64,000 bases of DNA from Myxococcales bacterium (GTDB taxonomy: Bacteria > Myxococcota_A > Polyangia > Nannocystales > Nannocystaceae). How positions within the stretch are numbered: position 1 is the first letter of the stretch; each line of letters starts with the position of its first letter. The stretch is taken from the NCBI GenBank assembly GCA_020633335.1, contig JACKDU010000010.1:62001-126000 (forward strand), given 5' to 3'. The notes beneath the pieces are model-generated. The model was not told the DNA's origin and did not search any database. It worked only from the letters and a program-made list of their open reading frames with translations. A program made the position numbers and the translations under genes. Positions 1 through 7,889 of the stretch are shown here, one piece after another.

Positions 1-770
1 TGATCGCGCTGACGGTGATCGGCTTCCCGCACATCCTCGTCCGCCTCTTCGCCGCCCGCGACGCGGCCGCGCTCAAGAACGCCTGCCGCCTCTATCCGCT
101 GATCATGATCGTCCTCTGGGTGCCGGCGGTGCTCCTCGGGCTCTGGGGGGCGGTCGAGCTCCCGGGCCTCGCCGGCAAGGAGGCCGATCGGATCCTGCCG
201 ATGATGATCGAGGGCCACCTGCCGCCCTGGGTGCAGGGGCTCGCGCTCGCGGCCGTCCTCGCGGCGGTGATGTCGACCCTCGACGCCCAGCTCCTCACGC
301 TCTCGTCGATGCTCAGCCGCGACGTCCTCGGGCGCTTCTTCGCCGGCCTCCGCGATCGGGCCGAGGTCGTCAGCGGGCGGATCTTCCTGCTCCTGATCGC
401 GGCCCTGGTCTTCGCTATCGTCCTCGCCGATCCGCCGTCGATCTACGCGCTCGCCGGCTTCGCCTTCTCGGGCTACGTGGTCCTGGTGCCGGTGCTCTAC
501 CTCGGGCTGCGGTGGCGGCGGATGAACGCCGCCGGGGCGATCGCCTCGCTGGTCGCCGGCAACCTGGCGCTCGGCCTGGCGATGCTCGGCTGGCTGCCGG
601 CGCCCGGGGGGATCCTCCCGGTGGTGTGGGGGCTCGGGGCGGCGATCGCCGGGGCGGTCCTCGGCTCCGTCCTCGGCCCCGCGACCCCGGCCGCCGCCCG
701 TGATCGGGTGCTCGCGCCGATCGAGCGGGTCTTCGAGGACGTCGGCCCGGGCGCGGCCGAGCGAGCCTGA
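1..770 (+). CDS. Sodium:solute symporter family protein, C-terminal part (5' end outside the window)
   Basis: The reading frame is open from the first base, so the gene begins upstream; only about 255 C-terminal residues are visible. They form several hydrophobic helices. The stretch AAVMSTLDAQLLTLSSMLSRD is typical of a late transmembrane segment of the SSS (PutP-like) sodium:solute symporters, which move sugars, amino acids or carboxylates with Na+ across the inner membrane. The soluble tail after the last helix is short and charged. The substrate cannot be told from this part. The gene ends at TGA 768-770, and a weak hairpin without a T run follows at 779-791. The next gene starts 116 bases later on the same strand. 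The family call is fairly sure. Confidence 0.8.
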   Translation, partial: IALTVIGFPHILVRLFAARDAAALKNACRLYPLIMIVLWVPAVLLGLWGAVELPGLAGKEADRILPMMIEGHLPPWVQGLALAAVLAAVMSTLDAQLLTLSSMLSRDVLGRFFAGLRDRAEVVSGRIFLLLIAALVFAIVLADPPSIYALAGFAFSGYVVLVPVLYLGLRWRRMNAAGAIASLVAGNLALGLAMLGWLPAPGGILPVVWGLGAAIAGAVLGSVLGPATPAAARDRVLAPIERVFEDVGPGAAERA

Positions 771-886
771 GGGAAACCCGGGCGACGCCCGAGCAAAGGT
801 CGAGGCGGGCCGAGCAACCTGGACGAGGGCGCGGGCGCCGATCGGATGCTGACCGCGGCCGCGCTCTTTGGCAGACTGGTGCCGCC

Positions 887-1846
887 ATGCCCAAGATGCT
901 CGAGTACAACGCCACGCTCGTCGAGCGCGAGGACATCACCCCGCTCCTCGGGGTCTTCCGGATCCGCCCCGACGAGGGCCTCCCGGGCGAGGGGCCCTGG
1001 TTCATCCCGGGCCAGTACATGGTCCTCGGGCTCAACAACGAGGCGGTCCCCGAGCTCGGCTCGGTCCGCAGGCCGATGTCGATCGCGTCGGCCCCCGAGC
1101 GCCGTGACCTCATCGAGTTCTACATCCGCTACGTCGAGCACCCGGAGTCGAACAACCCCTTCACCCACCTCCTGTGGAAGCAGAAGGCGGGCGATCGGAT
1201 GTATGTGCGGGTCCACCCGACCGGCAAGTTCACCCTCCGCGACACCTGCGGTGACGACGATCCGCGCCTCAAGGTGATGGTGGCCGCCGGCACCGGCCTC
1301 GCGCCCTTCCTCTCGATCGCCCGCTCGCTCCACAACCGCGACGCCCAGCGCTCGCTCGCCGATCTGGCGATCATCCACGGGGTCTCGTACTCCGCCGATC
1401 TCGGCTACCGGGCCGAGGTCGAGAGCCTGGCCGAGCGGACAGGTATGCACTATCTGCCGTCGGTGAGCCGGGCCGCCCGCGACCCCGACGGCTGGAGCGG
1501 CCACGCGGGGCGGGCCGAGAGCTTCTTCCAGCCGGAGGAGATCGCGGCGTTCGAGGAGCACGTCGGCCTCGGGGTCGGCGGGCTGGTCCCGAGCAAGGCG
1601 CAGATCCTGATCTGCGGGCTCCAGGGGACGATCGGCTCGACGATCACCAACCTCCTGCCGCGCGGCTTCATCCCCGACAACCGGAAGATCCGCAAGGCGC
1701 TCGAGATCCCCGACGAGGTGCCGGCGAGCATCTTCTACGAGGCCTACGACACCACGCCGCCGATCGATCTGAGCGACGCCGAGCTGGTCGGGCGCCTCCG
1801 CGAGCAGGTCCACGCGGCGCTCGCGGCCGCGGGCTCCGCGAGCTAG
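887..1846 (+). CDS. Ferredoxin/flavodoxin-NADP+ reductase-like flavoprotein
   Basis: A 319-residue soluble protein with the two-domain ferredoxin reductase fold. The N-terminal half carries the FAD-binding motif RPMSIAS near residue 65, where the family has RxYS. The C-terminal half has the pyridine-nucleotide motif AAGTGLAPFLS near residue 133. Enzymes of this family pass electrons between NADPH and ferredoxin or flavodoxin. It is longer than the usual 250-260 residue bacterial Fpr, with an acidic/Ala-rich tail after the expected C-terminus. The ATG at 887 is used because it opens the conserved domain directly. A strong terminator follows at 1879-1905, so it appears to be transcribed alone. 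The natural electron partner is unknown; the P450 at 5890 would need a redox partner, but no link is shown. Confidence 0.82.
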   Translation: MPKMLEYNATLVEREDITPLLGVFRIRPDEGLPGEGPWFIPGQYMVLGLNNEAVPELGSVRRPMSIASAPERRDLIEFYIRYVEHPESNNPFTHLLWKQKAGDRMYVRVHPTGKFTLRDTCGDDDPRLKVMVAAGTGLAPFLSIARSLHNRDAQRSLADLAIIHGVSYSADLGYRAEVESLAERTGMHYLPSVSRAARDPDGWSGHAGRAESFFQPEEIAAFEEHVGLGVGGLVPSKAQILICGLQGTIGSTITNLLPRGFIPDNRKIRKALEIPDEVPASIFYEAYDTTPPIDLSDAELVGRLREQVHAALAAAGSAS

Positions 1847-1878
1847 CGCTGCGCGGGCGATCGGTCGTCCGGGAGGAT

Positions 1879-1905
1879 GCGCCCTCGTCATTTCGACGAG
1901 GGCGT
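1879..1905 (+). terminator. Rho-independent terminator after the ferredoxin reductase gene
   Basis: A 10-bp GC-rich perfect stem (CGCCCTCGTC at 1880-1889, GACGAGGGCG at 1895-1904) closes a 5-base loop (ATTTC), with a possible extra G-T pair at the base. It is followed by the T-rich run TCTATTCGTATTC. It sits 33 bases after the stop codon. Confidence 0.82.
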
Positions 1906-1990
1906 CTATTCGTATTCAAACATTGTTCTGCGTCGATATTCGGGGGCGCTTTCGATTGCATCTCGGCGCTGATCTTGGCAATCGATCGCC

Positions 1991-3496
1991 ATGAGCTTCC
2001 CCCTCGAATCCGCCGCGATCGCCAGCGCCGTCGCGGAGCTCCGCCCGCGCACCCAGGCCCTCATCGACGGCCGCTTCGTCGACGCCCGCAGCGGCGCGAC
2101 CTTCGCGAGCGAGAACCCGGCGACCGGCGCGACGGTGGCGACGATCGCCGCCTGCGACGCGGCCGACGTCGACGACGCGGTGAGCGCGGCCCGCCGGGCC
2201 TTTGAGGCGGGCGTCTGGTCGCAGCGGAGCCCGGCCGATCGCCGGCGGACGCTCCTCCGCTTCGCCGATCGCCTCGAGGCCGCCGCCGGCGAGCTCGCGC
2301 TCCTCGACGTCCTCGAGGGGGGCAAGCCGATCGCCGACACCCTGAGCGGCGACATCCCCGACACGATCGAGTGCATCCGCTGGCACGCGGAGCTCACCGA
2401 CAAGCTCTACGAGCGGGTCGCGCCCACCGGCCGGGAGAGCCTCGGGCTGGTGGTCCGCGAGCCGATCGGCGTGGTCGGGGCGGTGGTCCCCTGGAATTTC
2501 CCGGCGCAGATGGCCGCCTGGAAGCTCGGCCCGGCGCTCGCCGCCGGCAACTCGGTGATCCTCAAGCCGGCCGAGCAGACCTCGCTGAGCGCGATCCGCA
2601 TGGCGGAGCTGGCCCTTGAGGCAGGTCTCCCGCCGGGGGTCTTCTCGGTGATCCCCGGGCTCGGGCCGACGGCGGGGCAGGCGATCGGCCGCCACCCGGG
2701 GATCGACATGGTCGCCTTCACCGGCTCGACCGAGGTCGGGCGCCTCTTCCTCCGCTACGCGGCGGAGTCGAACCTCAAGCGGATCACCCTCGAGTGCGGC
2801 GGCAAGAGCCCGCAGGTGGTCCTCGCCGACGCCCCCGAGCTCGATCGGGTCGCCGAGCAGGTGGTCGCCGCCGCCTTCTGGAACATGGGCGAGAACTGCT
2901 CCTGCGGCTCGCGCCTGATCGTCCACCGCTCCCTCAAGGACGCGCTCCTCGAGCGGGTGATCGCGCTCGCGGCGACCTGGACCGTCGGCGATCCGCTCGA
3001 TCCGGCGACCCGGGTCGGACCGATGATCGAGCGCGCCCACCTCGACAAGGTGCTCGGCTATGTCGCGGCCGGCGAGGCCGAGGGGGCGCAGCTCCGGGTC
3101 GGCGGCCGGCGGACGCGGATCGAGAGCGGCGGCCACTTCGTCGAGATCACGATCTTCGACGGCGTCCGCAACGACATGAAGATCGCCCGCGAGGAGATCT
3201 TTGGGCCGGTGCTCTCGGTGATCGCCTTCGACGACGACGACGAGGCGATCCGCCTGGCCAACGACACCTGCTACGGCCTCGCCTCGTCGCTCTACACCCG
3301 CGACCTCGAGCGGGCGCACCGCTTCGCGCGGGCGATCCGGGCGGGGACCGTCTCGGTGAATTGCTTCTCCGAGGGCGACATCACGGCGCCCTTCGGCGGC
3401 TTCAAGGAGTCGGGGTTCGGCGGGCGCGACAAGTCGGCCGACGCCCACGCGAGCTACACCGAGACCAAGACGGTCTGGATCAGCCTCGGCGGCTAG
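1991..3496 (+). CDS. NAD(P)+-dependent aldehyde dehydrogenase
   Basis: A full-length 501-residue ALDH superfamily enzyme that oxidises an aldehyde to the carboxylic acid. Visible family signatures are PWNFP (Asn169, oxyanion hole), FTGSTEVG (243-250, cofactor loop), LECGGKSP with the general base Glu268, and GENCSCGSR with the catalytic Cys303. The C-terminal end has the PFGGFKESGFG motif of betaine/gamma-aminobutyraldehyde-type dehydrogenases such as PuuC. The ATG at 1991 fits the family N-terminus. Upstream is a locally AT-richer stretch (about 1905-1975) that probably carries the promoter. It ends 10 bases before the stop of the opposing histidine phosphatase gene. The family is certain; the substrate is not. 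Confidence 0.93.
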   Translation: MSFPLESAAIASAVAELRPRTQALIDGRFVDARSGATFASENPATGATVATIAACDAADVDDAVSAARRAFEAGVWSQRSPADRRRTLLRFADRLEAAAGELALLDVLEGGKPIADTLSGDIPDTIECIRWHAELTDKLYERVAPTGRESLGLVVREPIGVVGAVVPWNFPAQMAAWKLGPALAAGNSVILKPAEQTSLSAIRMAELALEAGLPPGVFSVIPGLGPTAGQAIGRHPGIDMVAFTGSTEVGRLFLRYAAESNLKRITLECGGKSPQVVLADAPELDRVAEQVVAAAFWNMGENCSCGSRLIVHRSLKDALLERVIALAATWTVGDPLDPATRVGPMIERAHLDKVLGYVAAGEAEGAQLRVGGRRTRIESGGHFVEITIFDGVRNDMKIAREEIFGPVLSVIAFDDDDEAIRLANDTCYGLASSLYTRDLERAHRFARAIRAGTVSVNCFSEGDITAPFGGFKESGFGGRDKSADAHASYTETKTVWISLGG

Positions 3497-3506
3497 CGAG
3501 CGGCGC

Positions 3507-4136
3507 TCAGCTCGTGGTCAGCATCGACGGCGGCAGGTGGCCCGCGTCGTTGTAGCGGACCAGCGCCTCGAAGCCGTCGGGGAAGACCCGGATCTCGGTG
3601 ATCCCGCAGTGCGAGCAGTCGAAGCGCCCCCATGACTCAAAGGGCAGGCGGAGGGTGCCGGAGACCAGGTAGCGGACCAGGTTGCCGTGGGTGAAGATCA
3701 CGTAGGTCATCGCCTGTCGGGCCGCGTGAAAGAAGCGATCGCGGACTCTCGTGACCTGGCGGACGGTGTTCGCGTGATCCTCGGGGGTGGTCAACGGGAG
3801 GCCGTGGGAGGCCCCGAAGTCGCGGGAGAAGGAGGCGTCGACCAGCGGGATCGACTCGTGGAGGTAGGGCTTGATCGTCACCCGCTCGATCCCCAGCTCG
3901 CGCGCGGCGATCTCGGCGGTCTGGAGGGCCCGCGGCCAGGGGCTCGCGTAGACCCCTTCGAAGGTCGGGTCGTGGATGTCGACGAGCTGGAGGAGACGGC
4001 GGCCGGTCCGGGCGGCCTGCCGGCGACCGAGCGTCGAGAGCCCCCAGACGGTGTCGCCGAGATCGCCGATCCGTTCGTAGTGGCCGTGCCGAATCAGCAA
4101 GATCCGGGTGGCGAGGACTTCGTGGGAGCCGCCCAT
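3507..4136 (-). CDS. Histidine phosphatase (phosphoglycerate-mutase-like) family protein
   Basis: A 209-residue protein with the complete phosphohistidine catalytic pocket: RHG at 16-18 (His17 is the nucleophile), SPWPRALQTA with Arg69, Glu94 in YLHES, and the second His150 in FTHGN. The family covers phosphoglycerate mutases, SixA/PGAM5-type protein phosphatases and small-molecule phosphatases; the length and the SPWPRALQTA motif fit the phosphatase branch. It has no signal peptide, so it is probably cytoplasmic. It is convergent with the aldehyde dehydrogenase and divergent from the kinase gene, hence probably monocistronic. The start at 4136 has only a weak ribosome-binding site; GTG alternatives lie a few codons in. 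Confidence 0.85.
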   Translation of the reverse strand: MGGSHEVLATRILLIRHGHYERIGDLGDTVWGLSTLGRRQAARTGRRLLQLVDIHDPTFEGVYASPWPRALQTAEIAARELGIERVTIKPYLHESIPLVDASFSRDFGASHGLPLTTPEDHANTVRQVTRVRDRFFHAARQAMTYVIFTHGNLVRYLVSGTLRLPFESWGRFDCSHCGITEIRVFPDGFEALVRYNDAGHLPPSMLTTS

Positions 4137-4462
4137 TGTTCGTCAGGTGGGGGGTCTTGGTACCACAGCCGAAGATCGGCGGACCACGGGCATTTTCGGG
4201 CCCGCGCGCGGGAGCGGCCGCTGGCGGGCGTGTCTGCGCTCCACGGCCGCGGAGGAGCTCGCAGCCGCACGCGATCGGCCGCGCGAGCGCGGCGCTTCGT
4301 GCGGTGGCGACCCTTCGCCGCGCCGTGCTCGCGCAACGAGTGCGGGTGAGCGAGGCCATGAGGCGACGGGGTGGGGTCGTCGAGCCACGCCGTGATCGAT
4401 GCATCGTGATCGATGCGATGTCTGCATCAGCGGCTCCGCGTGACGCCGAGGAAACCGGGATA

Positions 4463-5893
4463 ATGGCGCCCGTGGAGGTGCAGGGGCAGAGCCAGAGCGG
4501 GAGCCGAGGGCTCGCGCGCCTCGAGCGGCTGGTGCCGCCGACGCTCCGCAAGGACGTCGACGCGCTCCGCCGCAGCCTCCTCCTCGTCGGCCTCGCGGGC
4601 TCCGGCGGCGCCCTCGGGCTCGTGCTGATGCTCGTGACGCTCCAGGTCGTCGAGCCCGATCTGGTGATCGCGGCGATCGCTCAGCCGCTCCTCAGCGCGT
4701 TCCTCTACGCGATGAGCATCGTCCTCCTCTGGCGGACCTCGTCGATCGCCGTCGCCGGCAACTGGCTCGCCGGCTGGATCTTCGTCCAGCTCGGCGGCTC
4801 GCTGGTGACGCTCGGCGGCCTCGGGGGGCCGATTTGGAGCGCCTTCGCGGTCGTCCCGGTGCTCGCCGCGGTGATGATCGGCCGGCGCGCGGCGATCGTC
4901 TGGGGAGCGCTGACCTGCGCGATGATCCTGGCCTTCTACGCCGCGGAGGTCGCCCACGTCGAGCTCCCGGTGATGATCGCCCGCGAGTCCTGGCCGCCGA
5001 TGATCGTGATGATCTCGATCCTGGTGGTCGTCTTCCTCCTGCTGATCGTCCTGATGTCGGAGGCGACCAAGGACGAGGCGATCCTCCGGGTCCGCGAGCT
5101 CGCGCAGCAGGCCCGCGAGGCGGCGATCGAGGAGGAGCGCGCCGAGCTCCGCGCCCGCCAGGCGATCGCCGCGAACGAGGCCAAGAGCACCTTCCTGGCG
5201 ACCATGAGCCACGAGCTGCGGACGCCGCTCAACATCGTCATCGGCTACGGCGAGCTCCTCGGCGACGAGGTCGCGGAGCGCGGCGAGGACGAGCTCTCGA
5301 TCTACGCCGAGCGGATCACCGGGGCGGCTCAGCACCTCCTCGGGCTGATCAGCGACATCCTCGATCTCTCGCGGATCGAGGCCTCGAAGATCGAGGTGGT
5401 CGTCGAGTCGATCCCGCTGCGTCCGCTCGTCCTCGAGCTGGTCGAGAGCTTCGAGCCGCTCGCGCATGAGCGCGGCGACGCGCTCGATCTCGTGATCGAC
5501 GAGGCGCTGCCGCCGATCCGCAGCGATCGCCTCCGACTCCGACAGATCCTCGTCAACCTCCTGAGCAACGCCATCAAGTTCACCGCCGATGGGACGATCC
5601 GCGTCGAGGTCCGCGGCTGCGCGCGCGACGGCCGGAGCTGCGTCGAATTCGTGATCAGCGACAGCGGCGTCGGGATCCCGCCCGAGAAGCTCGCGGAGAT
5701 CTTCGAGCCCTTCACCCAGGTCGACTCGTCGACCACGCGCGAGTACGGCGGCACCGGCCTCGGCCTGACGATCTGCCGCCGGCTCACCGCGCTCCTCGGC
5801 GGCGAGCTCGACGTGGTCTCCGAGCCCGGGGTCGGCTCGACCTTCACCCTCCGCGTGCCGGTCGCGCCGGTGGAGGAGGCCCACGCGGCATGA
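4463..5893 (+). CDS. Membrane-bound sensor histidine kinase
   Basis: From ATG 4463 the protein is 476 residues. That start is chosen because GAGGAAA at 4448-4454 gives a ribosome-binding site with 8-base spacing; the frame stays open to 4136, but the extra N-terminus is low-complexity. About six transmembrane helices fill the first 180 residues without a large periplasmic loop. A helical linker follows, then HisKA (ATMSHELRTPLN, phospho-acceptor His) and HATPase_c with N box (NLLSNAIKFT), G1 box (DSGVGIP) and G2 box (GGTGLGL). It should autophosphorylate and pass phosphate to a response regulator, but none is adjacent. Its stop overlaps the start of the P450 gene by 4 bases, suggesting translational coupling. 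The sensed signal is unknown. Confidence 0.88.
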   Translation: MAPVEVQGQSQSGSRGLARLERLVPPTLRKDVDALRRSLLLVGLAGSGGALGLVLMLVTLQVVEPDLVIAAIAQPLLSAFLYAMSIVLLWRTSSIAVAGNWLAGWIFVQLGGSLVTLGGLGGPIWSAFAVVPVLAAVMIGRRAAIVWGALTCAMILAFYAAEVAHVELPVMIARESWPPMIVMISILVVVFLLLIVLMSEATKDEAILRVRELAQQAREAAIEEERAELRARQAIAANEAKSTFLATMSHELRTPLNIVIGYGELLGDEVAERGEDELSIYAERITGAAQHLLGLISDILDLSRIEASKIEVVVESIPLRPLVLELVESFEPLAHERGDALDLVIDEALPPIRSDRLRLRQILVNLLSNAIKFTADGTIRVEVRGCARDGRSCVEFVISDSGVGIPPEKLAEIFEPFTQVDSSTTREYGGTGLGLTICRRLTALLGGELDVVSEPGVGSTFTLRVPVAPVEEAHAA

Positions 5894-7248
5894 GCGTCGA
5901 GGCCCGCCCGCTCCCGGGGCCGCCCGGGCTCCCGCTCGTCGGGTCGATGCTGACCTTCGCCCAGCGCGGGGTCTTTGACACCTTCGGCCAGCTCCACGCG
6001 GAGCACGGCGACCTCGCGCGCCTCCGCCTCCCGGGCGGGAAGGTCGCGGTGGCGGTCGCCCACCCGGACGGCGTCGAGCGGATCCTCCGCGAGCGCCGGC
6101 AGAACTACATCAAGGGGTCGAGCTACGATCCGATCCGGCTGATCACCGGGACCAACCTGGTGACCGCCGAGGGGGCGGCCTGGGCCTGGCGCCGCCGCCT
6201 CGCGCAGCCGGCGTTCACGCGCGAGGGGGTGACGAAGCTCCTCGCGGCGATGGGTGATTCGATCGACGCGATGGTCGAGCGATGGGCGCGTCTCTACGCG
6301 GACGGCCGTCCCTTCGATCTCCAGCGCGAGCTCGTCGCCCTGACGATGCGGATCGTCGGGCGCACGCTCTTTGGCGTCGAGCTCGCGGGGGAGGGGGCGG
6401 AGAGCTCCGGGCGGGCCTTTGACGCGGCGCTCTCGATCGTCCACGCCCGCGGCGCGGCCTCAGTCGCGCTGCCGCTGGCGATCCCCACGCCGGGCAACCT
6501 CCGCCTCCGGCGCGCGCTCGCCACCCTCCACCGCGAGGTCGACGGGATCATCGCCCGGGCGCGGGCAGGGGAGGGGGAGGAGACCCTCCTGAGCGCGCTC
6601 CTCCACGCCAGCGATCCCGAGACCGGGGCGGCCCTCGACGCGGTCCAGCTCCGCGACGAGGTGATCATGCTCTACCTCGCCGGTCACGAGACGACGGCGA
6701 CGCTCCTGACCTGGACCTTCTGGGCGCTCGCCCGGGCGCCCGCCGCGGTCGACGAGCTCCTCGCGGAGGCTGATCAGGGCGGTGAGCCGGGGCCGGTGAC
6801 GCCGGCCCTCTTCGAGTCGCTGCCGTGGACCCGGCAGGTGCTCCAGGAGGTGCTGCGCCTCCACCCGCCGGCGCCGCTGGTCCCCCGGACGGTGGTCGAG
6901 GACGACGTGATCGGCGGCTACCGGATCCCAGCGGGGGCCCACGCGGTGATCCTCATCCACCTCCTGCACCGCCACCCGGAGTTTTGGGAGGCGCCCGCGG
7001 AGTTCCGCCCGGAGCGCTTCGCCGACGCGGCGATCGCCGGCCAGCACCGCTACGCCTACCTCCCCTTCAGCGCCGGGCCGAGGACCTGCATCGGCAACAC
7101 CTTCGCGCTCTGGGAGAGCCAGCTGGCGCTCGCGCGGATCCTCCGGCGCTTCGTCGTCGAGCTCGATCCGAAGGCGCCGCTGCGCCTCGCGGCGTCGACG
7201 GTCCACCGGCCGGCGGGCGGCGTCATCGCCCGGCTGCGGGCCCGCTAG
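5890..7248 (+). CDS. Cytochrome P450
   Basis: A 452-residue haem monooxygenase with all key elements: I-helix AGHETTA (264-270) for oxygen activation, the K-helix ExxR (Glu320/Arg323), the PERF-like FRPERF (372-377), and the haem loop PFSAGPRTCIG with Cys400 as the thiolate ligand. There is no membrane anchor, as usual in bacteria, and no fused reductase, so it needs a separate ferredoxin/flavodoxin system. The ATG lies inside the last codons of the histidine kinase gene (ATGA overlap), so the two are co-transcribed. The gene ends 18 bases before the stop of the opposing RDD gene. Substrate unknown; overall it resembles the fatty-acid/terpenoid-type bacterial P450s with PERF motifs. Confidence 0.93.
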   Translation: MSVEARPLPGPPGLPLVGSMLTFAQRGVFDTFGQLHAEHGDLARLRLPGGKVAVAVAHPDGVERILRERRQNYIKGSSYDPIRLITGTNLVTAEGAAWAWRRRLAQPAFTREGVTKLLAAMGDSIDAMVERWARLYADGRPFDLQRELVALTMRIVGRTLFGVELAGEGAESSGRAFDAALSIVHARGAASVALPLAIPTPGNLRLRRALATLHREVDGIIARARAGEGEETLLSALLHASDPETGAALDAVQLRDEVIMLYLAGHETTATLLTWTFWALARAPAAVDELLAEADQGGEPGPVTPALFESLPWTRQVLQEVLRLHPPAPLVPRTVVEDDVIGGYRIPAGAHAVILIHLLHRHPEFWEAPAEFRPERFADAAIAGQHRYAYLPFSAGPRTCIGNTFALWESQLALARILRRFVVELDPKAPLRLAASTVHRPAGGVIARLRAR

Positions 7249-7266
7249 CGCAGGCGCAGGCGAGCG

Positions 7267-7752
7267 TCAGGCCTCGACGACGATCGTGTCGAAGGCGAGG
7301 TCATGGAGGCAGCGGCGGCGCTCGCCGAAGATCAGCGCGACGTCGACGATCCAGACGAGCCCGTGGAGGAGGTAGGCGATGTGGGTGAGGATCTGGCGGA
7401 GGAGGAGGCGGCCGGCGCCGACGCGGGCGCCGTTCGAGGCGACGATCCGGACGCCGACGAGGCGCTTGCCGATCGTCTGGCCCTGCTCGTGGAGGAGCTG
7501 GAGGTTGAAGAGGACGTAGAGCGCGAGGCCGAGGAGAGGAAGCGCGACGGCCATGGCGAGGGGGGAGATCCCCGTCGCTACGAGGAGGACGGCGCCCGCG
7601 AAGTGGAAGGGGAGGACGATGACGCCGTCGATGAGGACGGCCACGAAGCGCCAGCCCCGCGAGGCGAGCCGGGGGCCGCTGCTCGTGAGCGCCGCGCGCG
7701 ACACCGACGCGGTGGCGGGAGGTTCGAAGGGGTTGAAGCACTCCGGGTCCAT
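7267..7752 (-). CDS. RDD family integral membrane protein
   Basis: A 161-residue protein with the RDD domain: a first amphipathic/hydrophobic segment with Arg and Asp (RGWRFVAVLIDGVIVLPF), a second hydrophobic pair, a GQTIGKRLVGVRIV linker typical of the family, and a final helix followed by RRCLHDLAFDTIVV, matching the family's conserved D-x-x-x-x-T-x-V ending. RDD proteins sit in the inner membrane; their role is poorly defined, and some have been linked to ion transport. A GCCTCG-GAGA-CGAGGC hairpin (7753-7768) abuts the start codon and could mask initiation. It lies 137 bases downstream of recQ on the same strand. Confidence 0.85.
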   Translation of the reverse strand: MDPECFNPFEPPATASVSRAALTSSGPRLASRGWRFVAVLIDGVIVLPFHFAGAVLLVATGISPLAMAVALPLLGLALYVLFNLQLLHEQGQTIGKRLVGVRIVASNGARVGAGRLLLRQILTHIAYLLHGLVWIVDVALIFGERRRCLHDLAFDTIVVEA

Positions 7753-7889
7753 GCCTCGGAGACGAGGCCCCGAGCCCCCTGGCGCGTGGGGGGTGTCCGG
7801 TGGCCGATGAGCATCGGAGCGCGCGAGTGCACGAGCGCGCGGGACCGCGTGCGCACGAGCGGCCGGAGCGGCCGCGGTGAATCCCTCGC

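Noticed and set aside
779..791. Hairpin CGGGC-GAC-GCCCG after the symporter gene
   Set aside because: Five base pairs only, and no T run; too weak to call a terminator.
4136..4462. Extended N-terminus of the sensor kinase gene
   Set aside because: Low-complexity Arg/Ala sequence; the ATG at 4463 has a good ribosome-binding site and directly precedes the membrane domain.
7753..7768. GCCTCG-GAGA-CGAGGC hairpin next to the RDD start codon as terminator of recQ or as a riboswitch
   Set aside because: Six base pairs and 122 bases from recQ, with no further structure; noted only in the RDD entry.
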